Positions 23,501 through 33,235 of a stretch of 36,136 nt of DNA are shown here, piece by piece; the first letter of the stretch is position 1, and every line of letters starts with the position of its first letter. The translations under genes were made by a program, and so were the position numbers. This DNA is from Reticulitermes lucifugus (lineage: Eukaryota; Arthropoda; Insecta; Blattodea; Rhinotermitidae), in assembly GCA_026260175.1 (NCBI GenBank), contig JAKCWW010000769.1:21614-57749 (forward strand), written 5' to 3'. Under the pieces are notes generated by a model. The model made no database searches. It worked only from the letters and a program-made list of their open reading frames with translations, and was not told the DNA's origin.

Positions 23501-23805
23501 CCAATGAACACTGAAATCATGTGGCTTTAATACATTGTCGATGCTGCTGTTTAATGTTTATTATGTGCACAGTGCAGGAAGTAAAGTCACAGAATGGAGT
23601 AGCGTACGTCTGTCCTTGTATTATACATCAGAAAATACTGAACATATTTCGATAAAATTTCGTGTTTTGAATCTTAAATAGAATTTTAAATTTGCATATA
23701 TTCGTCGTCTGAGAGAAGTGTACCGGCCTCTCAGAGGATACTGTGCCATAATTATCGCACTACACTGCACCAAATCCCAGAACACAGAACATTTCCATAG
23801 TCAGC
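20561..23805. other. Non-coding stretch, no gene recognised
   Basis: Over 3 kb without a frame longer than 95 codons. The opposing frames at 21142-21433 overlap each other and have no recognised domain. A homopolymer of about ten C lies near 21550. Several ATGAACATG-like words occur at 21730-21785, without regular spacing. Confidence 0.5.
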
Positions 23806-23811
23806 GCAGGC

Positions 23812-23880
23812 CACGTGATTCTTCAGGGGTCCAAAGAGATGGAAATCACTGGTCTCCATATTGCCAACAGGACCCATGAA
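23812..23880 (-). pseudogene. mariner/Tc1-type transposase C-terminal fragment
   Basis: On the minus strand 23850-23812 reads SDFHLFGPLKNHV. This matches the widely shared mariner transposase motif that contains the third catalytic Asp region (the consensus reads like PPYSPDLAPSDFHLFGPLK). Upstream in the same frame the match is poor and a stop follows at about 40 codons' distance. Downstream the frame runs only some 20 more codons to a stop, without clear similarity. It is therefore a dead fragment, and the rest of the transposase and its terminal repeats were not found. The overlapping 80-codon frame is a shadow in another register. Confidence 0.5.
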
Positions 23881-24069
23881 TGGGTAGAGGGGCTACGGCT
23901 GGGAGGTTCTGGACCACTCTCCCTACAGTCCCGATCTCGCGTCCAGTAATTTTCTCTGTCTGTCCCCTTTAGAAACACATGGCTGGCAATCGAGTTGAAG
24001 CAGACGCTGAAATGAAGCAAGCTGTCACGTCCTAGATTCAGACACGTGAAACCGATTTCTTCCACGCCG

Positions 24070-24835
24070 GAATTGAAGCCTCACTGACATGGCGAGACAG
24101 AGTCAATGGTGACTACGTGGACATGTGATGAGTACAAACTACTGCAGATGCGTCATGGATACCCAGAAGTCAAAAAAAAAATTTCTAGGAATTATAGTGC
24201 TCGTTACCTAATAATTGAAAAGTCTTTTGCATACTTTATAAAGTTATTACTATTATTAGTGTCTGTCATTATTTTCAAGTACCTTATTACTTATACGTCT
24301 ACACTGATTGTGTGTGACAAATTTGTCAGCTATGCATAAATCAAAGCTTCATTCTGTCAAAATATTTTGTAAATTATGCTTTCAAAACGTAATTGAAAAA
24401 ACCATTTAAAGTACATTCACAATCTACCTACACGCCAAATTTCATATTCCCAGAAATAAGCAATAAATTCTGAATACCGAAAACTAAGCTTTGATTTTCT
24501 TTATTTACGCATCATACAAACGGCGTGAATAAAAATACAGAAACGTGAGGCAACAACACGAAGTTGACATCACTGTGTTATTACGTCACACCACAAAAAT
24601 CTTACCTACCGTATGTGGGGCCGTGTTATGTTATTGTAGTCACGTATTAAGCAAAACATTTTATATAAGGACTATGTATTTTTGCCCTATTTACCATGCA
24701 TTCAAATTGTAGTTATGTGGTCAAATTTCATAAGTGCAATATATTCATATCTCTAACATTATATCTTATACTCAACCTCTTAGACGGCAAGATATCGACA
24801 TAAATACGTACGTCTTCATGCAAAGTGTTTATAAT
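24070..24835. other. Non-coding stretch, no gene recognised
   Basis: AT-rich DNA. The 77-codon frame at 24106-24339 has a hydrophobic stretch but no recognised motif. Nothing repeated was found. Confidence 0.5.
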
Positions 24836-24839
24836 TTTT

Positions 24840-24975
24840 GTTCGATTTCAACGAAACTTTATTTCTGTCGACAGATTTTAGTAAAAATCTACAATATAAA
24901 ATTTAAAGAAAACCCTTTCAGTGGAAGCCGAGTTGTCGCACACGGACAGATAGACTGACAGACAAGAAGCGACGA
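24840..24975 (+). repeat. Interspersed repeat fragment with GACAGATAGACTGACAGAC tail
   Basis: TTCAACGAAACTTTATTT, then CCTTTCAGTGG and GTTGTCGCACACGGACAGAT, followed by GACTGACAGACAAG, has the layout of a fuzzy repeat found in many invertebrate genomes (aaatttCA-cAAA...caGTgGttt...cAcagACaGACaGAC). The 31990-32330 region holds similar but more decayed text. Confidence 0.35.
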
Positions 24976-25615
24976 AGCTAATAGTCTCATTTTGCAATTG
25001 CTTTGCGAAGGCGCCTACATGGGAAAAATGGTGTTAGATTCATGAGGCAAGACATAGCGCTACGTTGCGCGACCTTATTATAAAATTTTATTTGAGTCTT
25101 ACTGACCTGGCGTCTACTGCTACTGCAGTAACACAGTAATACTGACCTTTGAAATTCTTGACCAAATTTCGTGTTTGGGATTATATTTGCTGATCATGTC
25201 GAAACAATTAATTACAATGTGTAAATTTATATGTTGCTCATAAATTCAATCACACAGTATGCGAAATGGATATCAAATTAACTTTACTGTACAATTAGAT
25301 TCAATGAAGCGCAATATTATACATTGCAACCATTCATAAAATAAAAGCAGCACGATGCTTTTGGGACTAAAAACGAAAACTGCATATAAAGTTTAATCTC
25401 CGCGTGTCTCGGGTCCAATTAGAATTTGGAGGGGACTCAAAAAAATCTAAATAACTGAAGCACACGCGCACATCATCATATAGGCTGCAGTTTCTCGAAA
25501 GTTCCTATCGTTTACAGACATAAATGACCAAAGCTTTACCTGTGTGATACCACTTTGCTGTGTATGGAAATTCACCATCAAAGCTAATTCACGACACTAG
25601 ACCACCAAAATTATG
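24976..25615. other. Non-coding stretch, no gene recognised
   Basis: AT-rich DNA with no frame or repeat worth a separate entry. Confidence 0.5.
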
Positions 25616-25885
25616 CAGATGTAAAGGTAAAGGTAAAGCAATCCCATTACAGGCCTGGACAGGCCCTTAGGGTTCCAGGAGNNNNNNNNNNNNNNNNNNN
25701 NNNNNNNNNNNNNNNNNNNNNNNNNNNNNNNNNNNNNNNNNNNNNNNNNNNNNNNNNNNNNNNNNNNNNNNNNNNNNNNNNNNNNNNNNNNNNNNNNNNN
25801 NNNNATGTAAATGAAAAATTCCAATGACACCATCGGGAATCGAACCCGCGACCTTCCGACTTGTAGCAGTACGCGTGCCCTGTAA
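25616..25885 (-). mobile_element. tRNA-derived SINE interrupted by an assembly gap
   Basis: On the minus strand a tRNA-like head with a perfect B box, GGTTCGATTCC (25846-25836), is followed by GATGGTGTCATTGG and then 123 Ns. After the gap comes the same tail as at 1-66: GGGCCTGTCCAGGCCTGTAA and three TTTACC units. The gap therefore lies within the body of one SINE copy. It is in the same family as the window-start copy and in the opposite orientation. Confidence 0.8.
25682..25804. other. Assembly gap (123 Ns)
   Basis: An uninterrupted run of N. It explains the X residues in a 163-codon minus-strand frame, which should be disregarded. Confidence 1.
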
Positions 25886-25980
25886 TGAAAAGGTGGGAAG
25901 TTTAAAGCACAGTGGAAGATCTGCATGGTTATCGGGAAACCAGAAAAAGAAAACATACAGACAGAATTCAGATAAATAGT

Positions 25981-26058
25981 CACTATGCCATCACCGACAA
26001 AAGAGGTAAACAGCCTCCTAAAAAGAGATGGCACGACAAATACTTTGATCAGCAATAG
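25981..26058 (+). pseudogene. Possible LINE ORF2 tail scrap (RP..KRW.D motif)
   Basis: The plus-strand frame reads DKRGKQPPKKRWHDKYFDQQ and then a stop. The pattern GR/KxPxKRWxD is the common ending of many LINE ORF2 proteins (typically GRPxxRWxD). Only about 25 codons are readable and there is no upstream reverse-transcriptase motif, so the call is tentative. Confidence 0.35.
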
Positions 26059-26690
26059 TGAAAAAGGCTTTAAAAATCCAAACATCAAAGTAGTTCACGA
26101 GGAGAAAGAAGAAATCTGCCAATCTACTGTTCTATGATAATCAGCTTACAATTGCTACAGTAGCTTCATAAGCGATTGTATTTGTAATAATTTCAAACAG
26201 AAGTTCATTATTTCACATCCTCTGTTCGTTAGAAAAAGTAAATTATTACAGATGGAACACGCTGTTTTTAAACGAAAATAAACATAGCTAACCAATTAAT
26301 TTGCAGTATACTTTCAGGTACATCTGTGCGTCATTTCGTTGTCATGTGAGGCAGCTGTTAAATCAAAAGAGCAACCACGGCATGTTTGGTAATGAGCTGA
26401 ATAATCATAGTCACAGTTTCGTGGATCCTTCATATCCAGCACAAATTGCTTATGGGACTACATACAGACTCGAATGCATTATTCTGCAGAACATGTGCAC
26501 GTAGACTCTGCATCGGTAAATAGAAGGAGATGGGGGTTATTGAAGGTTAGGACAACACAATAGTCTGGAAGGGCATTACCATGCAATTAATGGCAATAAC
26601 AAATAAACGTCACATATTGCAGTTCCTATGTTTGATATTAACAAAATATATTTTGAAAATTAGACCAAATTTTAAAAATTTTCATTTCTA
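26059..26690. other. Non-coding stretch, no gene recognised
   Basis: AT-rich DNA with short frames only. Confidence 0.5.
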
Positions 26691-26711
26691 TCTACGGATT
26701 TCATATTCACA

Positions 26712-26985
26712 TTGGTAAATGTAAAGTTTTCCCTGTCTAGGCCATGAAGGCGTATGGGGAAGAGAGGTATACTCCACTCATTCCTCACCTTGGTATTAGA
26801 TGGAGATGACTGGTTAAACCCCCGGGAAAGGACCCCGAGACCCATTGAATAGGAGACTGCATAGGCTCTCGAGCCGGTATGGACGTTTAAAAGAAGAGAA
26901 AAATCTCTTTCCCCTGCCGGGATTCGAACACCGGACGGTCGTCTGTAGCGTAGTACACCGACTACGCGAATCCGGTTCTTCATTT
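26712..26985 (-). mobile_element. tRNA-derived SINE
   Basis: On the minus strand GTAGTCGGTGTACTACG could serve as the A box, and GTGTTCGAATCCCGG (26931-26917) is a good B box, about 40 bases apart. The body is GC-rich and runs to a GTAAATGTAAAG-type tail (plus-strand view, near 26715). Opposing frames of 84 and 112 codons overlap it and are shadows. A weak flanking duplication (TTCAT..T.A..TTG at both sides) is too diverged to rely on. Confidence 0.7.
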
Positions 26986-28332
26986 TACGTTGATGTAATT
27001 TTGTACGCATTGCAGATCACAAGCGACATCAAACTACCAAGGTGGAATAGCACTTATGTCACCCGTCGTGACTGCCTATTTACAGGTAAATGTTCCTAAC
27101 TCCCCTCCATATCTAGTGGCCGCCTCCTCCTTTCGCAACCACAATACGCACATTAAAACACACGTACACAAGTCCTGCGAAAGTACAATTCATCTCTATA
27201 ATCATAAGCAAATCATCGCAGGAATTTCTGTTCTTCAAGAACTGCCTTCCAACGTCACCTTACTACTTTGTTGACTAAGGCAAATGTCTGCACGTAACAT
27301 GCCACGCAGGCACACAGCTATAGCTCTATTTATTCTTACCTTCGACGCTAGATGGCGGTGGGTGGCCAACGCCACTCCCCTGTCGCATTTTTATTAAAGT
27401 CTACGTACAAATTATAACAGAAAATGGCGCAGGACTGATATTGAATGTTGTAGTTTTAACGAAGCTTCTATGGAAAATCCAGTTCTCATGAATTTACATT
27501 GATGGCAGCTCTAAATTCGCAGGATTAACATGTAACTTAAGCTACTGTTTTAACGTAATATAGATTAGGTTCAGGAAGGGGGGGGAATTAAATGCTCCAT
27601 AATGAGCATAATTGAGGATAAAAACGGAATAGGGAAGAAGTTAAGGTACGAAGGGGATCTAGAAAGGAAAAATACTGTGTGTGAGATGAAGATCCAAAAG
27701 AAATCCTTCCCCATTTGGTTTCAACGGTTTTTGCCTCACATCATCACACAATCGTAATGATTTCCGCCAACTTGATCAAATTCCTCTTATTCCAGAATAC
27801 GGGGAAAGTCGCAAATAGGACAACACTAACAGAATGGGCCTGCAGGGTAATTCGTTGCACGAAAAGTTAGAAGACACGTCCGGGAATAAGATGCAGTAAA
27901 GCGAGCTCCGAAGAACGCCGTGTCAAAGAGCTCACAGTCCAGCTCGCTCTAAATTAAAGGTCTATTATCTCCAAAACAGAATACTGGATTCGTCCAAGCG
28001 CAACGTCCAAGTTTCGCGGAACGAATAACTTAACCGTCACAAGTAAACTGAAACAAGTAAAGCTCGACAAGTTTTGGCATTTGATTTTAATTTAGGGTGA
28101 AAACAACTTCACTGCTGAACACCGGCGCTTAAAATTTTATCAAAATTGGTTTTTAGGAAATTATCTTCATCACATGTAGAAATAAGTGTCTTTCCTGGGA
28201 TTGTAGCCGGTGTTCTACTACAATACCCCAATTCCCCCACGTTCTCGCAGCGTATTGCTTACTTAAGCCAAGGTAAAATTAAATTTCACCTTTACTAAGT
28301 GTCTTTAAGTGGAACATCCCGTTGAATACATA
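26986..28332. other. Non-coding stretch, no gene recognised
   Basis: This contains a possible insulator-type motif at 27346-27360 (separate entry) and a run of about ten G near 27578. No gene or repeat was found. Confidence 0.5.
27346..27360. promoter_or_regulatory. CTCF-like AGATGGCG motif
   Basis: CGCTAGATGGCGGTG matches the core of the insect CTCF binding motif (roughly AGRTGGCGC). A single short match in 36 kb can arise by chance. Confidence 0.25.
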
Positions 28333-28407
28333 AATATTTTACAGTATATTAGATACTATATTGCCAAAATATGTTCCAATATAGTATATAATTTACAGTA
28401 AAATATT
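28333..28407. repeat. 31-bp inverted repeat hairpin
   Basis: The arms 28333-28363 and 28377-28407 are reverse complements with only three mismatches, separated by 13 bases. They are very AT-rich. No direct repeats flank it. It could be a tiny foldback element or a hairpin RNA precursor. Confidence 0.75.
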
Positions 28408-29868
28408 ACAAGCATTGTTATGATTTACAGAGGTTATTTCTCCATTGCCATTCACTAAGTGTCATGAAACTCATAGTGACTCAGAAAGTAAAGATCTATT
28501 TTGCCTATAATTGAAATGAGTACACGTATTTAATTCGTCTTGTTTATGGTCTTTAAATTACATTTTTTTAACTTCAGGACATATATCTCTGGAGGGCAGT
28601 CCTTCTTTAGAAGCCAACAATCGCTCAGCAAGTCAGGTACTTTGTAGAACCTGACATTTCATTATGGTCTCGCAGGATTCCACTATATTGATTCATTCCA
28701 CGCCATAATATATTATTTGGTTAATATTCAATTTAATACTATCCCCTCATTCATGGTTTAGTCTCCGCATTCTTTAGCTTACTTTTCTTGTGATACAATA
28801 AGAGATAAGATTAGTATGCCATAGTACAGCACATTTGTAACCCTCAATAATGCTTTTCACAGTGGACGCATTTTCAAAAAGTCTGTGTGGTTATCATACC
28901 CCTAAATACTGCCCCATTTGAGTAATTTTTATTTCCTGTCACCAATAGGCCTGCTACAAACGTGATGGCTGAACAAATCTGAGATGGTAGCAATAACAGC
29001 GACGCTTAATTTAGTGCCATGAAATAATATCGTAATAAATCCTTAAGACATACGTAACTTGTGTAAAGGCAGTGTTTTGCAGAACGAACATCTTGGCGAT
29101 CCCAAACATTTACATAGTTGTGTTTCGGACTGATGGCAATAACGAACAAATCCAGTTATATGTTACACCTATCTTAAAACATATGCTTTGCTCGGAGTGA
29201 ATTTATGGGTCCAGAATAAACAGGGATTATCTCCCTAAACTGCTTGACCCAGCTAGTCTTGTAATGGATAAGCAGTGCGTTTTCAGAGAGATAAAGCCTG
29301 AGTTTTTAAATATTAATTTTATTAATTTGGTGATGCAAAGGACAGAAAGCCTCTTGTCACTTATCGATCTAATAGACATCACCATAACTTGCCTAGGATT
29401 GCTAGTTGTGACTGCATTCAGATTGCGTTCTTTTGTAATAAAAAGTTTATATGTGTAAAACTATGAAAAGTACGTGAAACGTTTTCATAATTTGTCACTA
29501 TTTGTTACCGTTTTCCATTATACCGTTGCTAAATATACTGCAACACGTTGGTAAACTCCCTCCTGCAAGTTTCACAAAGCGTGATTCATGGGTATATTTT
29601 ACCTTGCCTAACAAAGTACTTTGACAAATTGCGTACATGTCTTGCAGTTTTGTTCCATATTCATCCCGTCAACATGATTTTAATATCAAACAAAAAAACA
29701 AGTTCTTTCGTCTTTCTGCTGCTCTTTTTCACCTGCAGCGTCTTTATGGCCGCATTTCTTAACGACCCATCCATTGTACGAACAGTGACACACTTCAGAT
29801 ACATAACCCTCATCAGCATGAGGAGTATGCACCTGTGCCATTTGGGCAGTAACATTTAAGTACAGATT
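28408..29868. other. Non-coding stretch, no gene recognised
   Basis: AT-rich DNA. The 103-codon frame at 29548-29859 has a hydrophobic segment but is opposed by a 64-codon frame on the other strand and has no recognised family. Confidence 0.5.
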
Positions 29869-30115
29869 AACCCCTAACCCTCACATTTGAAAGGACTCTT
29901 TCCAGGACCAATAGTTCCTACATTCCAGTTCCCCACGTCTTTCAACTTGTATCACTTCCCTTCATTAGTTTTCCTTTATTCTATCCTATAATTTTCCCCA
30001 TTTTATGCATCTTCCATTTCTTAGGATTCTTATCTTCCCTTGATTCCTACACTTTCAAATCAGATCCACTTTTTCATTCCTACGGCCAGTCTCCATCCTT
30101 CATACTCAACACAGG
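29869..30115. other. Pyrimidine-rich block
   Basis: About 250 bases in which the plus strand is dominated by C and T, and G is scarce. Such skew can mark a decayed pyrimidine-rich satellite, a long intronic polypyrimidine tract or a triplex-prone segment. No unit repeat is visible. Confidence 0.5.
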
Positions 30116-31960
30116 ACGTACCAAACTTCTGCCCACGCGAGGCCAACATTGCTGCCGAGAGGATGACGGCAGCAGGTTTCACGGAAACCACCAAATTTGT
30201 CTACCAAAAGTTCATTAGCTGGTTCATTGCTATAGTTTATCACGTATTAATGCATTTACTTATTTATGTTTCAAATAAAAACTTTTTAAATGGCTGAGAT
30301 TGTATACCGTCGGATAATAGGATAATCAGTTAAAAATGAATTGGAAAAAATAAGGAAGGGCCTGTCGACGCTCAATTTGAAGTACTGCCGTAGCGCGTGT
30401 GGATAGACTGAGGGAAACCATGAAGAAACGGTCTTGATAGGCACAATAATTCACAGGTAGAAACTAAATGGTGTATAGTTTCAGCTACGGCATGGTTTTT
30501 CTAAGTGTGGCGAGTATTTGCTAATACGCAGCATTGCTGGCAACAGTATATAACTCATCCCCACTGTCAGCCAGTTTTTCCGACTTCGTCTTTTTTATTT
30601 AAATACAAAAAATTGGTGGTACATGGAAATTATTAAATTTAATTTAGTGGTAAGCCACCACAAAAGTCCGAGAACTCCTAATCTCTGCAATAAATTGTCA
30701 CTTCTAAATACTACCACCATGCTTCTGAATAAAGACAACTGCCCGCTCTTACTGTTCTGGTGACAGAAAAAAAATACATGTGCTGGGGATTTTTTATGTT
30801 TAGAGGCAACTTAGATGGTAGAATGGAAAGCGATTATTGCACGTGGTGAAATACACGCAACACATTGGTGGGGATTTTGTTTATGATTCGAAGAATGATG
30901 ACGTAAGCAAGGTGCTGTGATAGGTTGGAGACGCTTGCATCATGTGGCGTCATCAGTCTTGCAGGAGTAGTCTTGCAGCACGAGAGCTAGGACAAAGAAG
31001 TGAGTGGTGTGATGCAGAAGTTGCGTGCCTAATAGTGCACAGTAACATTAGTTTTACTTATGCAAATACAATACAATACAGTCCACTTATTATTACACAA
31101 ATATTAAACACTATGATTGGGATTATTGCGCTTCTAGACTTAGTAAGAGTATTACAAACAGAACACAACACACCGGAAAATAGATATATTTCCATCTGTG
31201 GAGAAAAGGTGGTGATGCTGACTACCAGAGTGTTTTAACTAGAGGAAATTGAAGGAATTTTGATAAAATTACTGTACCAGTTGCTGAGAGTATCTGTTAT
31301 CACGAATTCAACTGTGTAGGTGCGTCCCCGTCTTTTATCCTGAAGGCGGAAACAAATCGAGTTTCCGAAACTTTGTTTCGTCACACAACTACTCGTGCAT
31401 TTTGTACTTCTTCCATTCCCTTTTCCTTATTTTCGTACTTGTTGTTTTAAATAAGAACGGAATAAACAATTTATTTGGTGATTATTCCCATAACGGAACT
31501 CAGGTTAGACTACGAAAACGCTCCACAACGTGTCCTCCAAAAACATCGCAGCAAAAATACATAAACGCTCTCAGCACAGCTCTCTCACTCTCATCACATG
31601 GACTTCAGCCTTCCGGAAGGACATGGCCATTCTATGAATACGGATGGAGGCTGGAGGCAGGTCGATAGATCGACATTCACGTAGGAAAGTACAGCACATT
31701 TGATCACAACGGTCCCTTTCATTTGCCACTTCACGCGGGTTTGCAGATATATGCGCATTGCCTTCTTTGAACGAATTAAAATTAAATTAAAAACGATTCT
31801 GGCCTATATACTGTGCACGAAATAGGATTAGTAAGGCTGCACTCCATAACATAATACACAAAATGCCGAACGAGCTTCTTAGCTTATAAAAGGCCTACTT
31901 ATGAAAGTCAATTTACGGTCACATGTAAAGTAGTGTTCTTGTGTATCAATATGGCTTATA
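30116..31960. other. Non-coding stretch, no gene recognised
   Basis: A 7-bp perfect stem (GCTGCCG...CGGCAGC) lies at about 30150-30172. The frames at 30942-31238 and 31402-31668 have no recognised domain. No other structure was seen. Confidence 0.5.
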
Positions 31961-31962
31961 CT

Positions 31963-32330
31963 CGGAACTGACAAACAGCTTTCAATTAAGGCCGCATGTA
32001 TCGTATTTTAATCAAATTTGTGAAGCGGTTTATGGGACACACGGAAACGTGCACGGATTTAGCCGTACCTAATGTACGCTTTTTCACCGACCGGTGTATT
32101 ACGCAAAGTTCTCTTATATCGAATTTCATCAAAATTTGATTAACGGTTTCACATACATGAAAAAATTCGCTTATGAAGCAGAATAAAGAGAACATTTTTT
32201 ATGAATCAATTAGCGTGAAAGTCGGAACTGACCGACAACTTTCACTGAGTCTTCCATCACGAATTTATAAGGGCCTACTTCACATATTCAGCTGATGACA
32301 CCAAGCGACAGACAGCTGCACAGACGGACA
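31963..32330. repeat. Diverged repeat block
   Basis: TCGGAACTGACAAACAGCTTTCA near 31963 recurs in similar form (TCGGAACTGACCGACAACTTTCA) near 32222. Between them lie phrases such as AATTTCATCAAAATTTG and GTGAAGCGGTTTATGGGACA, and the block ends in CAGACGGACACACATG. It appears related to the interspersed motif at 24840-24975. Confidence 0.3.
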
Positions 32331-32376
32331 CACATGATCTATACACAAGGCACTCTCTTATTCTTTGTAAACAAAG

Positions 32377-32532
32377 CCTAGAAAATATACTTTATTCTGT
32401 AATCACCGTGCATCTTTTCACAGTCACTATTTACATACACCAACTGGATGCAACTNTATTTAAAAAACTGTATAGTTTTTTAAATAAAGTTGCATCCAGT
32501 TGGTGTATGTAAATAGTGACCTAGAAAATATA
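32377..32532. mobile_element. Perfect palindrome inside a 13-bp duplication
   Basis: CCTAGAAAATATA occurs exactly at 32377-32389 and 32520-32532. Between them are 33 unpaired bases, then a 47-base arm (32423-32469), four bases (GTAT), and a 47-base arm (32474-32520) that is its exact reverse complement. The one uncertain base (N at 32456) should be T from the other arm. The right arm shares its last base with the right direct repeat. The perfect arms imply a recent event or an assembly/read artefact. No sequence is shared with the 6.3-kb element, but the plan is the same. Confidence 0.7.
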
Positions 32533-32609
32533 TAACGACGATTTTATTGAGAGGTCTCCAGAGCTTGTAGAACGGCAACATGTAACGTCAGGTCTGCTGT
32601 TATCATGGC

Positions 32610-33235
32610 GGTGAACAACGAGATTATGACCAGCTGGGAGAGGGTGACGTGTATTTCGGTAGGTAGGTAGTTAACGAGATTGTAATGAGCTGGGACATGG
32701 TGTCCTGTAGTTCGGTAGGTAGGTAACGAGATTGTAATGAGCTGGGACATGGTGCCCTGTAGTTCGGTAAGTAACGAGACTGTAATGAGATGGGACATGG
32801 TGCCCTGTAGTTCGGTACGTACGTAACGAGATTGTAATGAGCTGGGACATGATGCTCTGTAGTTCGGTAAGTAACGAGATTGTAATGAGCTGGGACATGG
32901 TTCCCTGTAGTTCGGTTCGTAGGTAACAAAATTGTAATGAGCTGGGACATGATTCTCTGTAGTTCGGTATTTAATGAGATTGTAATGAGCTGGGACATGG
33001 TGTCCTGTAGTCCGGTAGGTAGGTAACGAGAATGTGATGAGCTGGGGACATGGTGCCCTGTAGCTTGGTAGATAGGTAAGATAAAAGCGAGCTGGGATAA
33101 AATGACATAATTTGGTAGGTAGTTATCAAGATTACAGCGAGCTGTATATGGTGACGTGTAGTTTGGTAAATAGGTAACAAGATCATAGTGAGAAGGAGCA
33201 TGGTGACATGTAGCTTGGTAGAAGGGCAACATAGT
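32610..33235. repeat. Minisatellite, about 12 units of 48-56 bp
   Basis: The units share GAGATTGTAATGAGCTGGG, then ACATGGTGCCCTGTAGTTCG and a short run of GGTA. Successive TTCGG marks fall at 32655, 32711, 32763, 32811, 32863, 32911, 32963 and 33011, so spacings are 56, 52, 48, 52, 48, 52 and 48, differing by one or two GGTA units. Copies beyond 33060 are more diverged, as expected at an array edge. The 224-codon minus-strand frame is a translation of the array, not a gene. Confidence 0.9.

Noticed and set aside
25805..25885. A possible tRNA gene on the minus strand.
   Set aside because: The B box is good, but no acceptor stem pairs and the sequence continues into a SINE body.
25597..26088. 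A 163-codon minus-strand frame.
   Set aside because: A quarter of it is unknown bases from the gap and much of the rest is a SINE.
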